From Micromonospora sp. NBC_00421 (GTDB taxonomy: Bacteria; Actinomycetota; Actinomycetes; Mycobacteriales; Micromonosporaceae): DNA of 64,000 nucleotides. Where the stretch lies: NCBI RefSeq assembly GCF_036017915.1, contig NZ_CP107929.1:3223501-3287500 (forward strand), given 5' to 3'. A program made the position numbers and the translations under genes. The notes beneath the pieces were generated by a model. It was not told where the DNA came from. It saw only the letters and a list, made by a program, of their open reading frames with translations, and did no database searches. Positions 16,775-25,692 of this stretch are shown here, piece by piece. Position 1 is the first letter of the stretch; every line of letters starts with the position of its first letter.

Positions 16775-17794
16775 TTACCTCGTTCTCCGGTCTGGCGTCG
16801 TCGCACCGGGCGGTGGGCGGGTGATCTCGAGCAGGGCGGTGGTCCAGCGGAAGCCGAGGCCGAAGCTCACGACGAGGACGTGGTCCCCGACCCGCAGTGC
16901 GCCGGTGCGGAACATCCGGTCCAGGGCGAGCAGCACGTCGCAGGGGCCGGCGTGGCCGAGGTGGCGGCCGAAGGTCCAACTGCTGTCGGTGGCGCGGCGG
17001 TGCAGCGGGGGTCCGGAGAGCACCAGGTCGAGCACGGCTGACCCGATCGCGATGGCCACCACGTGCGAGATGTCCGCCGCTGCCAGGCCGGTCTCGCCGA
17101 GGACGGTGTCGACACAGTGCCGGGTGCGGCGTTGAAGTGTCCCGATGTGCGGCAGGAGTCCGGTCTGTTCGGCGAGGAACCGTCGGCCGTCGCCGGCGGC
17201 GGTGCCCTGCTCACCGGCGCGGGTCAGCACCTCCAGCTCCGGTTCGGTGGCTTGGGCGGTGGCCAGCAGCCGGGCGAAACCGGTGCCCCGGGTGAGCACC
17301 GCGGCGGCGCCGGCGTCACCGGCGACGTAGCCGATGTCGCGGACGTGGCCCCACCGCTGGTGGGGGAAGCGGGCTCCGGCGGTGACCAGGGCCGCCGGGG
17401 CGGTGGGTTGGGCGGTGAGGTGTTCGGCTGCGGTGACCAGGGCGGCCGCGCCGCCGTCACTGGCCGCGCCGATCTCGATGCCGGTGGTACGGGTGGCTCC
17501 GAGGACCCGCAGCAGGTACGGCGCGGGCGTGTAGTGGTCCTCGTCCTGGAAGGTGGCGTGGGCCAACAGGCTCACGTCGGCGCTGGGGACCTCGGCGTGG
17601 CGCAGTGCCAGCAGGGCGGCCCGGGCCGCCATCTGGGTCGCGGTCTCCCCGGTCGAGACCGCCGCCGAGGTGAACCCGTTGGCCGCCGCCATGGACGACG
17701 GACCGGCCTGGGTGCCGCCCCACGGGTCCTGCTCAGGTCGGATCGGGGGTATCCAGGAACCGGTTCCGGCGATCGTGATGTCGTGCCACAACAC
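16775..17794 (-). CDS. galC: KASIII-like protein with serine at the catalytic cysteine position
   Basis: 339 residues from GTG 17794, with GAGGAG 6 bases upstream and 17 bp after the galB stop. The thiolase fold is recognisable from the FabH-like N-terminus (ITIAGTGSWIPP) and the core strand with the nucleophile elbow IGAASDGGAAAL. The nucleophile position is Ser112. The usual catalytic His (HQAN-type) and Asn (GNTSAA-type) segments read IAIGSAV and LGHAGPC, so the normal Cys-His-Asn triad is absent. Ser-type KASIII relatives such as DpsC, and KASIII-like acyltransferases such as CerJ, prime chains or form esters. GalC may therefore prime the PKS or close the lactone. Which one is not shown by the sequence. 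Confidence 0.85.
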   Translation of the reverse strand: MLWHDITIAGTGSWIPPIRPEQDPWGGTQAGPSSMAAANGFTSAAVSTGETATQMAARAALLALRHAEVPSADVSLLAHATFQDEDHYTPAPYLLRVLGATRTTGIEIGAASDGGAAALVTAAEHLTAQPTAPAALVTAGARFPHQRWGHVRDIGYVAGDAGAAAVLTRGTGFARLLATAQATEPELEVLTRAGEQGTAAGDGRRFLAEQTGLLPHIGTLQRRTRHCVDTVLGETGLAAADISHVVAIAIGSAVLDLVLSGPPLHRRATDSSWTFGRHLGHAGPCDVLLALDRMFRTGALRVGDHVLVVSFGLGFRWTTALLEITRPPPGATTPDRRTR

Positions 17795-17811
17795 CGCTGT
17801 CTCCTCGGCTG

Positions 17812-20800
17812 TCAGGGAAGGGCCGGCTGGGGGATGTCGGCGTGCGGCCGGATCAACCTCCCGCTGTGGTCGGTGGCGTGCGCGCTGACCCCGGTGATCC
17901 GGGCCAGGACGTGGCCGTCCGTGGTCGACGCGGTCAACGCGCCGTCGGCGAACCGGCAGTGCAGCCGGATCGTCGGATGCGCGGCGCTGAGCTGGCAGTC
18001 GTTGCCCGGTCCACCGAGGTCCACCGCCTCGATGCCGGCCATCGGGCCGACCAGGGGTGGCCGGTCGCCGTGTGGCGGCAGGAGCAGCAGGTGCACCATC
18101 GCGTCCAGCAGAATCGCCGGTACGGTCATCCCGGCCAGGGCCGGGCTCCACGCCTCGTGGTCCAGGCGGAACGTGGCGCTCGTGCCGTCCGGTCCCCGGG
18201 CGTACCCGCTGGTGCCGGCGAACGGGCCGCTGAGGGTGATCGGCAGGTCGGCGGAGTAGACCGGCATGGTGAAGTCCGGTTCGGGTCGGTGCGCCACCTG
18301 GTCGGTCGGCGCGGGCAGTGCGGGGTGCCGGTCGGCCAGCACGACTGTCGTCTCGCAGAGCAGGTCGTCGAAGCGCAGGACCTTGCCGTTGCGGCCGACC
18401 CGGTTGGTGGTGATCCGGACCGTCACCACGGCCCGGTCCGGGGACCGGTCGGTGAGTCGGGCCTGCACCGTGATGGTGCGGGGTGGTCCGGCGGACCTGA
18501 CCGTCACCGACGTCCGGCAGACCAGGTCACGGAATCCGGTGACGACGAGGTCGGGGCAGAGGTGTCCGGCTGCGCCGGCGGCGGCCTCGAGGGCGAAGGT
18601 GCCGGGGAGGACATACTCCCCGTTGACCCGGTGGTGGCGCATCCACCGGCCGTCCTGCTCCGCGAGGGTGTGTGGTTCCCAGGTCTTGGTGAACACCGCC
18701 CAGCGGCGGCCGCGCAGCAGCACGCCGTCGAGCAGCGGCGTGGCCAGGGACGGATCCGGTGGGGTGGGTGGTGGTGCGTCGGGTACGGGCAGTGGCAGCC
18801 GGCCGCTGGTGGTGTCGGTGCTGATTCCCCGCTGCCCCAGCAGTACGCGTTCCTCCTCCCGGATGTAGAAGACCGCCGCCCCGCTGCCGGGCCGGGTCAC
18901 CGCGTCGAGGAACTGGGCGGCACCCTGCCTGCTGCTGATGTAGGCGTCCATCCGGTTGCGGCGCAGGGTTTCCTGCATGGCGGCGCTGCTGGCGACGCCG
19001 ACTTCCCGCCAGCCGCTCCAGAGGATGGCGAGTTCGCGGTGTCCCTCGGGTGCGTGCCGGTCGGCCCAGGCGCTCGCGTACGCCAGGTATTCGTTGACGG
19101 CGCAGTAGTCGACGTCTCCGGGGGCGGGGGCGAGGGTGGCCAGGGTGCTGAAGTTGCACCAGGTCCGGGGCGGCCGGCCGGCCAGGGCGCGTTTGAGGTT
19201 GCGGTAGCCGGTGGCTTTGGTGGCCCGTACCGCCCGGAAGTCGACCAGGGTCTTCGCGTGCAGTGCCCGGGAGCGCAGGTCGAGGACGGTGTTGATGAGC
19301 AGGTCGATGCGCCCGTGCCGGTCCATGACCTCGTCGAGGACCGCCCTGGTGCGGTCCGCGTCCAGAACGTCGCACACCCGGTGGTGGACCCGGTCCGGCC
19401 CGCACAGTTCGGCGAGCCGGTGCACGGTCCGGCGTACCTCCAGGCGGGCCTGGGCACGTTCGTAGGCGGTCTTGAGTTCCCGCACCGACGCGTCGGGGTG
19501 TTCCCGGCGTCCGGCGGCGATGAACTCGGCCTGGGGTGGCAGTTCGTCGTCGGTCTCGGGTAGCAGGGTACGGCCGACGAGGTACAGGTGGGGGCGGTCG
19601 GTGGTGCGGGCCACGGCATCGAGGAGTTCGGGGGTGATGCCGCGGGCGCCACCGAAGGCGACCACGATCGCGCCCGGTGGCAGGGTGGGTTCTGCCGTGC
19701 GGTGCGGTCGGGCTTCGTCGTCGGCGACGGCCAGCTCGGACCAGGTCTGTCCGTGGCAGGCCAGGGTGTGCGTGGGCACCCGGGCGGTCGCCGCCCGGGC
19801 CAGCTGTGCCAGCGCGGTCGGGGCTTGCGACGCGTCGGTGATCAGGGTGTTCCCGCTGCACTGCGGGACCTCGGCCCGTACCGAGCGGACGAGTCCGCTG
19901 AACAGGCCGGCGAGCGGGTGGGTCGTTCCCTGCGGTAGGGCGGCGAGCAGCAGCGCGGCGAGCGACCCGCCGGCCCGCAGCGCGGGCAGCGCGGCCTGGA
20001 TGGTGGTGAACGCCAGGTCCTGGAGGTCCTCCAACCGGGCGGCCTCGATGTCGTCGGCACCGCCGTCGGGGGTTTCCAGCCGGGTGAGGATCCGGATGTG
20101 GCGTGGAACGAACGGCAGGTCGGCCAGCGCGTCGGCGGCGGCGTCGGGCGGTACGTGGGTGGCGGCGTCGACTCCCGGCCGCGGTGACCAGACGGCGATG
20201 TCCGGTCCGGTGACCGCAGCGGCGAGGTCCGCGGCGTCGGTGAGCACGATGCTCCCGGCCGGGATCGCCGGCCCGTCCGGGTCCGGTGGGGTCAGCGGAC
20301 GCAGCTGGAGGGTCTGCCGGCGGCCGATCGGCTGTTCGGCCGGTTCCGGGACGGCCCCGCCCGGGTCGGGGCCGGAGCCGGTCGGCCCGGTGAACCGGAT
20401 CGACGGTGATCCGGGGGCGGCCGGTGACACGACGGTGTCGGTGCCGGTGACGACGGCCCGGAGCACCGCCAGCAGGGCGTCCAGGGCCAGGTAGGTGCGG
20501 TCGGTGCCGGCCGGTGCCGGCAGGGTGTGTGCCGGGTCGTCGGCGGTGCCCTCGGGTGCGGTGGCGAGCGTACCCAGGATGGGCAGGCCGTACTCCCGGG
20601 CGGTGGAGCGGCGGGCGACGGCGACGACGGCGGCGCCCTCGGCGACCGATCGACCCGCCGGTACGAGGGTGTCCAGGTGCCGGTCCCATCCGCTGATCGG
20701 TCGGAGGCTCACCGCGCCGACGAGGGCCAGGTCGCAGGCCCGGTGGCGGAGTTGGCGCAGGGCCAGATCGAGGGCGCTGTGGGTGGAGTCGCGGTGGGCG

Positions 20801-23727
20801 TAGACGCTGGTGCCGAAGCCCCGCAAGTCGTAGTAGTTGGCGGCCCGGCCGGACAGGATGCAGGAGACGGCACCGGTGAAGTCGTCCTCGTTGAGCTCGT
20901 CGGGTATGACGTCGCCGGCGTCGGCGAGCGCCTTGGCGAGGTATTCCCGCAGTGTCTGGGCCTGCCCGGGGTCGGGTAGCAGGTCGAACGTCGAGGCGCA
21001 CTCCTGCGCGTGCACCCGTAGGGCGGCGCGGGCGTTGTGCGTGGTCGGCAGGCTCGCCCCCACCAGGATCGCGGTGGTGGGTCGCAGTGCGGTTCCCGGC
21101 TCACCCAGGTCGGCCAGGAGCGGCCCGAGGGCTTGGAGCATCATCAGGTGGGCGGGGTCCATGTGCCGCATCGTCCGGGGCGGGATCCGCACGTCGAGGG
21201 GGGACGGCAGCGGGTACGGGCTGCCGAAGCTGAGCTGCGGGGCCGGGCCGTCGCCGACGAGCCAGCCGGGCACCCGGTCGCGGTCCAGGCCGGGCAGGTG
21301 GGTGCTCCAGCCCACCACGACCAGGTCCTCGGTGTCCGGGGTGCGGTCGGGCACCGACGGTCGGGGCGCGGGTCGGGTCGACGGCACCCGGTCGGCGAGC
21401 ACCACGTGGGCGTCGGCTCCCCCGAGGCCGAACGAGGACACCCCGACCATCCGGGGGCGGGCCTCGTCGACCGGCCAGGGCGCATCGGTGACCGGCACCG
21501 TCAGTCGGGTGCCGTCGCCCAGCAGCGGGTGGGGATCGGTGACCACGGTGTGGCCGGGAATCGTGCGGTGGGCGAGGGCGACCAGTGCGTGCGCCACCGA
21601 CACCAGCCCGGCCAGGACACCGGTGTGGCCGAAGACCTGTTTGTTCGACGTCAGCAGGCACGGCCGGTCCCGCTCGCCCAGTCGTGACAACAGGGAACGT
21701 AGTTCCACCTCGTCACCGACGGGGGTGCCGGTGCCGTGGGCCACCACCCAGTCCACGTCGGAGGCGTCGACGCCGGCGTCGGCCCAGGCCCGGCCGATCG
21801 CCAGTTCCTGTCCCCGGGTGGCCGGGGCGTGGATGCCCTTGCCGCGGCCGTCGGCGGCCAGTCCGGTGCCGAGGACGACGCCGTGGATGTGGTCCCCGTC
21901 GGCCACCGCGCGGGCGTACGGTTTCAGCGCGAGCATGACGGCGCCCTCACCGATCAGTGTCCCGTCGGCCGCCTGGTCGAAGGGGCGGATCCGGCCGCTG
22001 ACGGTGATTCCCTGGGCCCGGCAGAACAGCGTGAAGCCGATCGGTTCGATCACCGACGTGCCGCCGACCAGTGCCACGTCGCAGCTTCCCTCGCGGAGGG
22101 CCTTGACGGCGGCGTCGAGACAGAACAGGCCGGTGGCGCAGGCCGCGTCGAGGGTCAGGTGTTGGGCGTCGCCCGGGATCAGCCCGCGTAGCGCGTTGCG
22201 GGAGACCGAGGCGGGCAGGTAGGCCAGCGGGTTGCCGCCGTCGCCGCCGTAGTGGGCGCTGATGGCGTGGTCGGCGAGTTCGGCCAGCCAGTCGTCGCCG
22301 CCGCTGCTCTGGATGGCGTCGCGGATCAGGCGTTGGTACTCGTCGCCGAGGACGACGCCCTGGGTGCCGAGCCCGGTCTGGTCGTGGATGCCGGTGGTCG
22401 CCGCCAGCCACCGGTCGCCGGGCCGGCGGCGCACTCCGGCCAGGGCCTGGACGGTGCAGTGCCGCAGCCACCGGGTGGTGCGTGGCCAGCCGGGGTGTCC
22501 CAGGAACCCGTCGGGTTCGGTGATCGAGGCGGGGTCGGGGACGAACCCCTGCACGTAGCCGGCTTCCCGGATGTAGAAGCTGTCGGTCTCCGCCGCGCTG
22601 GCCGACCAGAAGTGCCGCAGGTCGAACGCGGACGGCTCGCTGGCCAGCAGGACGCCCTCCCGGAGCCGGTCGTAGAGTTCGGCGGGGTTGTTGGCGCCGG
22701 GCAGGACCACCCCGAGGCCGACCACCGCGATGGCATCCGGGTCCTGCTCGGCGGGGCCGGTCTCCGGTCGGCGCGGCTGCGGGTCGCGCACCGGGCGTGG
22801 TGTCGCGGCGGCGGGGGCCGGTTCGGGTACGACGACGACCTCGGTGGTCGAGGGGTGCGCCTCGGGTGCCCTGGCTGCTGCGGTGGGGCGGACCGGTGGG
22901 GTTCGGGTGGGCACACCGACCTGCGCGGCGAGTTTGCTGTGCAGTCGCAGACTCTGCATTCCGCCGATGCTGATGCCGCCGTCGGCGACGAGGGTCTGCC
23001 CGGTGATGAATCCGGTGTCCGGGTGCAGGAGGTGGACGAGCAGCCGGGCCGCTTCGGGGGTGGAGATGGTGCGGCGCATCAGGTCGCTGGTGCGCGGCGA
23101 GTCTCCGAGCGCGGCGGCCGGGTCGTCGAGGTTGACGACGATTTCGCTGGCCACGGAGCCCAGCAGCACGGTGTTGACCCGGATGTCCTGGTCGGCCAGT
23201 TCCAGCGCCAGGTACCGGACCAGGGACTCCAGGGCGGCCTTGGTGACGCCGCCGGGGCCGTACCCGGGGACCGGCTGGTGGGCGCCGACGCTGGACAGAC
23301 AGAGGATGGCTGCTCCCGGGCGGCCCACCATCAGCTCGGCCGCCCGGCGGGAGCAGTGGTACGCCCCCATGACGTTGGTGGACCAGGCCCGCTGCCAGTA
23401 CGTGTCGTCGACGTCGAACAGGGGCAGGAACGCGCCGCCGGCCGCGTTGTTGACGAGGAAGTCGAGGCCGCCGTGCCGCTGCCGGACCAGGCCGAACATC
23501 CGGTCGATCTCGGTGCGTTTGGCCACCGAGGCCCGGATGAACTCCGCGCTGAGGCCGGCCTCCGCCAGCTCGGTGCGCAGCAGTTCGGCCTGCTCGACGG
23601 AGTGGAAGTAGTTGACGACGACGTGTGCGCCGCAGGTGGCCAGTCGACGGACGATGTCCGCGCCGAGGCTCTTGGCCGCGCCGGTCACCAACGCGATCCG
23701 ACCGTGCAGGCTTGGCGTGTCGGTCAT
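17812..23727 (-). CDS. galB: Iterative type I polyketide synthase: ENR-KS-KSbeta-KR-DH
   Basis: 1971 residues from ATG 23727, which overlaps the galA stop (ATGA). Order of domains: FabL-like enoyl reductase, 1-255 (TGAAKSLGADI; Y156-x6-K163); linker; ketosynthase, about 333-790 (Cys530 in DAACATG, His664 in AHGTGTP, His701 in FGHTG); degenerate second ketosynthase, about 797-1210, without the cysteine (Arg979-Asp980 there); ketoreductase, about 1345-1640 (GGARGITPEL; Tyr1541-x3-Asn1545); double-hotdog dehydratase, about 1680-1971 (His1699 in HxxxGxxxxP; Asp1875-x3-His). No AT or ACP is present; both are in GalA. The KS-CLF and KR type recalls PUFA synthases. One module must act repeatedly to build the whole chain. 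Confidence 0.92.
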   Translation of the reverse strand: MTDTPSLHGRIALVTGAAKSLGADIVRRLATCGAHVVVNYFHSVEQAELLRTELAEAGLSAEFIRASVAKRTEIDRMFGLVRQRHGGLDFLVNNAAGGAFLPLFDVDDTYWQRAWSTNVMGAYHCSRRAAELMVGRPGAAILCLSSVGAHQPVPGYGPGGVTKAALESLVRYLALELADQDIRVNTVLLGSVASEIVVNLDDPAAALGDSPRTSDLMRRTISTPEAARLLVHLLHPDTGFITGQTLVADGGISIGGMQSLRLHSKLAAQVGVPTRTPPVRPTAAARAPEAHPSTTEVVVVPEPAPAAATPRPVRDPQPRRPETGPAEQDPDAIAVVGLGVVLPGANNPAELYDRLREGVLLASEPSAFDLRHFWSASAAETDSFYIREAGYVQGFVPDPASITEPDGFLGHPGWPRTTRWLRHCTVQALAGVRRRPGDRWLAATTGIHDQTGLGTQGVVLGDEYQRLIRDAIQSSGGDDWLAELADHAISAHYGGDGGNPLAYLPASVSRNALRGLIPGDAQHLTLDAACATGLFCLDAAVKALREGSCDVALVGGTSVIEPIGFTLFCRAQGITVSGRIRPFDQAADGTLIGEGAVMLALKPYARAVADGDHIHGVVLGTGLAADGRGKGIHAPATRGQELAIGRAWADAGVDASDVDWVVAHGTGTPVGDEVELRSLLSRLGERDRPCLLTSNKQVFGHTGVLAGLVSVAHALVALAHRTIPGHTVVTDPHPLLGDGTRLTVPVTDAPWPVDEARPRMVGVSSFGLGGADAHVVLADRVPSTRPAPRPSVPDRTPDTEDLVVVGWSTHLPGLDRDRVPGWLVGDGPAPQLSFGSPYPLPSPLDVRIPPRTMRHMDPAHLMMLQALGPLLADLGEPGTALRPTTAILVGASLPTTHNARAALRVHAQECASTFDLLPDPGQAQTLREYLAKALADAGDVIPDELNEDDFTGAVSCILSGRAANYYDLRGFGTSVYAHRDSTHSALDLALRQLRHRACDLALVGAVSLRPISGWDRHLDTLVPAGRSVAEGAAVVAVARRSTAREYGLPILGTLATAPEGTADDPAHTLPAPAGTDRTYLALDALLAVLRAVVTGTDTVVSPAAPGSPSIRFTGPTGSGPDPGGAVPEPAEQPIGRRQTLQLRPLTPPDPDGPAIPAGSIVLTDAADLAAAVTGPDIAVWSPRPGVDAATHVPPDAAADALADLPFVPRHIRILTRLETPDGGADDIEAARLEDLQDLAFTTIQAALPALRAGGSLAALLLAALPQGTTHPLAGLFSGLVRSVRAEVPQCSGNTLITDASQAPTALAQLARAATARVPTHTLACHGQTWSELAVADDEARPHRTAEPTLPPGAIVVAFGGARGITPELLDAVARTTDRPHLYLVGRTLLPETDDELPPQAEFIAAGRREHPDASVRELKTAYERAQARLEVRRTVHRLAELCGPDRVHHRVCDVLDADRTRAVLDEVMDRHGRIDLLINTVLDLRSRALHAKTLVDFRAVRATKATGYRNLKRALAGRPPRTWCNFSTLATLAPAPGDVDYCAVNEYLAYASAWADRHAPEGHRELAILWSGWREVGVASSAAMQETLRRNRMDAYISSRQGAAQFLDAVTRPGSGAAVFYIREEERVLLGQRGISTDTTSGRLPLPVPDAPPPTPPDPSLATPLLDGVLLRGRRWAVFTKTWEPHTLAEQDGRWMRHHRVNGEYVLPGTFALEAAAGAAGHLCPDLVVTGFRDLVCRTSVTVRSAGPPRTITVQARLTDRSPDRAVVTVRITTNRVGRNGKVLRFDDLLCETTVVLADRHPALPAPTDQVAHRPEPDFTMPVYSADLPITLSGPFAGTSGYARGPDGTSATFRLDHEAWSPALAGMTVPAILLDAMVHLLLLPPHGDRPPLVGPMAGIEAVDLGGPGNDCQLSAAHPTIRLHCRFADGALTASTTDGHVLARITGVSAHATDHSGRLIRPHADIPQPALP

Positions 23728-25226
23728 CGGGCGGTCGCCTCCCCCCGGGCCTGGACGACGGCTTGCGCGATCCGCCCCAGGGTGCCGACGGTCAGCAGGG
23801 AGGTGTTGGCCCGCAGGTCCGGCAGGCCGTACCGGTCGGCGACCCGGCCGAGGAGGGCGACCTGCTTGAGTGACTCCACGCCCAGGTCGGATTCCAGGCC
23901 GTCGTCGTCGCCGAGCAGCTCCGGCGGATAGCCCAGGTAGTCGCCGTACAGGGCCCGGATCTCGGTCAGCACCACCGCGTACTGCCCGTCGGCGTCCGAC
24001 GCGGACGACAAGTGGTCCACGGTGGCCGGGGAGGCCGGCGTCACCGGTGCCTGCGGGGTCGGCGGCGCCAGGACGGACAGGACAGGCGGCGTCGGGGCGA
24101 TTGGGGCGGGCAGGACCTCCGGGGCGCTTGGGGCAGCCGGGACCGCAGCCGCCGGGACGGTCGGGACCGCCGGGACCGCCGGGGCGGGTGTGGTCGCCAC
24201 GGGTGGCGGCAGCACGAGGGTGGGAGCCGGTCGAACCGGGACAGGTGGCGACGCCGGCGTCCGTACCTGCGGTGACACCGTTTCGGTGCGGCCGGCGACC
24301 AGCGCCCGGACCGCCGCGACCGGGTCGTGTTCGCTCAGCGGAACGACCGACTGGATGCCCGGGACCGACGCCTCGACGAACCGGGTGACGACCGGCCACT
24401 CCCCGCATTCGATGAACGTGTCCGCGCCGGCGGCGTGCAGGGCACGCACCGTGTGCAGCATCCGGACCTGGGCGGTGAGCGCGCCGGCCACCAGCTCGAC
24501 CGGGTCCTCGTCGCCGATGTCCCGGCCCAGCCACGGTGAGGACACCCGCCACCGTCCGCCGCCGTAGGACACCCGGGGGGCGGTGGCCAGCAGGTCCCGG
24601 GCGGCCTGCGCGACCGCCGGGGTGTGGGTGGGGTGCGGAACGTCGAGGCGGACACTCGACCAGCCGAGTGCCTCGGCCACCCGCTCCGCCTCGTCGATCT
24701 GCCGTCGCGGACCGCTCAGGACACTCTGCCGGGGTGTGTTCTCGCAGGCCAGCACCAGGTGCGGGTGGCCGATCAGCCCGGCGAGTGACCCCGCGCGGCG
24801 GCCGTCCACCCCGACGGCGAGCATCGTGCCCGGCCACGCCTGCCGGGTCAGTGCCCGGGACCGGGCCACCGCCAGGCGCGCGGCGTCGCCCACCGACACG
24901 TGCCCGGCGGCGGCCAGGGCCCAGAGTTCCCCGATGCTCTGTCCGACGATCGCCACCGGTTCGACGCCCTCGGCGACGAGCAGGTGGTACGTGGAGAGGC
25001 TGACCGCGAAGATCTCCAGGTACTGCACCTCGGGGCTGTAGGGGCGCCCACCTGCCACATCCTCGATCAGACGGGTGCTGATGTCGGGCAACCCCAACTC
25101 CCGGGCCGCCTTGTCGATGCGGGTCAGTGCCTCACGTACCGTCTCGTAGCGGCTGTGCAGGTCACGCAGGATGCCCGTACGGGGAGCAGCCACTGTGCCG
25201 GGCATGACGAAGACAGAATCCACCAT
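23724..25226 (-). CDS. galA: Acyltransferase-ACP subunit of the iterative PKS
   Basis: 500 residues from ATG 25226 (GAGGG upstream); the frame open to 25463 has no support. Residues 1-285 are an acyltransferase with nucleophile Ser97 in GQSIGE (family usual GHSxGE). The specificity position before the catalytic His reads HPTH, neither the malonyl HAFH nor the methylmalonyl YASH form. A Pro/Ala/Val-rich linker (about 295-410) joins it to one C-terminal ACP with Ser452 in GVESLKQVALL. It must feed GalB with methylmalonyl-CoA and, at one step, methoxymalonyl from GalJ. The stop overlaps galB, so the two subunits are probably made in equal amounts. Confidence 0.9.
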   Translation of the reverse strand: MVDSVFVMPGTVAAPRTGILRDLHSRYETVREALTRIDKAARELGLPDISTRLIEDVAGGRPYSPEVQYLEIFAVSLSTYHLLVAEGVEPVAIVGQSIGELWALAAAGHVSVGDAARLAVARSRALTRQAWPGTMLAVGVDGRRAGSLAGLIGHPHLVLACENTPRQSVLSGPRRQIDEAERVAEALGWSSVRLDVPHPTHTPAVAQAARDLLATAPRVSYGGGRWRVSSPWLGRDIGDEDPVELVAGALTAQVRMLHTVRALHAAGADTFIECGEWPVVTRFVEASVPGIQSVVPLSEHDPVAAVRALVAGRTETVSPQVRTPASPPVPVRPAPTLVLPPPVATTPAPAVPAVPTVPAAAVPAAPSAPEVLPAPIAPTPPVLSVLAPPTPQAPVTPASPATVDHLSSASDADGQYAVVLTEIRALYGDYLGYPPELLGDDDGLESDLGVESLKQVALLGRVADRYGLPDLRANTSLLTVGTLGRIAQAVVQARGEATAR

Positions 25227-25374
25227 GTGCGTCACCCTCGTTTCCGTCCCGGTGAACGGGCTCTGGCGCGCCGTGCCGGCGCAGGGACAATCGACGACGT
25301 GCGGCCTGCGGGTCCGGATGGACCCTGCGGTCACCCCGGCCCGGACCGCCCGGCCGGGGCAGGTTCCCGGCCGG

Positions 25375-25611
25375 CTATTCCGCGATCCGCGACCGGTACG
25401 CCCAGCGGAAGACGAGCGGCTCACCGTCGCCGTCGTCGGGGCGTTCGAAGTGCTCGTAGCCACCGTGGTGCGGGACCTTCACCTTCGGTGCGTCCGGCGA
25501 GATCCGTTGACTGCGAAGCTCGGGCGGAAGGCTCGCCGGGCCGCCTTCGAGTGCGATCACAACGGTGGTGCGGGGGGTTGTGGTGTCGTCCGGCTGGGGG
25601 GACACGGTCAT
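25375..25611 (-). CDS. Small DUF5988-like protein
   Basis: 78 residues from ATG 25611, supported by GGGGGAGG about 10 bases upstream. It shows the pattern ALEGGPASLP near the N-terminus, then KVKVPHHGGYEHFE and a C-terminal aromatic-rich FRWAYRSRIAE. I recognise this as the small DUF5988 type found as single short genes in actinomycete secondary-metabolite clusters. No function is known to me. It lies between the LAL regulator and galA on the same strand (81 bp and 148 bp gaps), so it may be co-transcribed with the PKS. Confidence 0.72.
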   Translation of the reverse strand: MTVSPQPDDTTTPRTTVVIALEGGPASLPPELRSQRISPDAPKVKVPHHGGYEHFERPDDGDGEPLVFRWAYRSRIAE

Positions 25612-25692
25612 GCGGATAGCCTCCCCCGGGATGACGAACGAGACATGCGTCAGTTGACCCACAAAACCGACCCGGTGTCGCCGAGTCATCCG

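Noticed and set aside
10538..17794. Tetronate pathway (FkbH, ACP, KASIII-like gene)
   Set aside because: The presence of acyl-CoA dehydrogenase, hydroxyacyl dehydrogenase and O-methyltransferase completes the methoxymalonyl-ACP set instead.
17842..19563. Long plus-strand frames opposite galB
   Set aside because: No domain, no ribosome site; third-position GC bias of galB keeps the opposite frame open.
17812..24837. galB beginning far upstream at 24837
   Set aside because: The first 370 residues are a shadow of galA; ATG 23727 gives the SDR fold directly and ATGA coupling.
17812..25226. Enediyne or PUFA synthase
   Set aside because: No AT-ACP-KR-DH-phosphopantetheinyl transferase layout of enediyne PKS, no multiple tandem ACPs of PUFA synthases, and no accessory enediyne genes.
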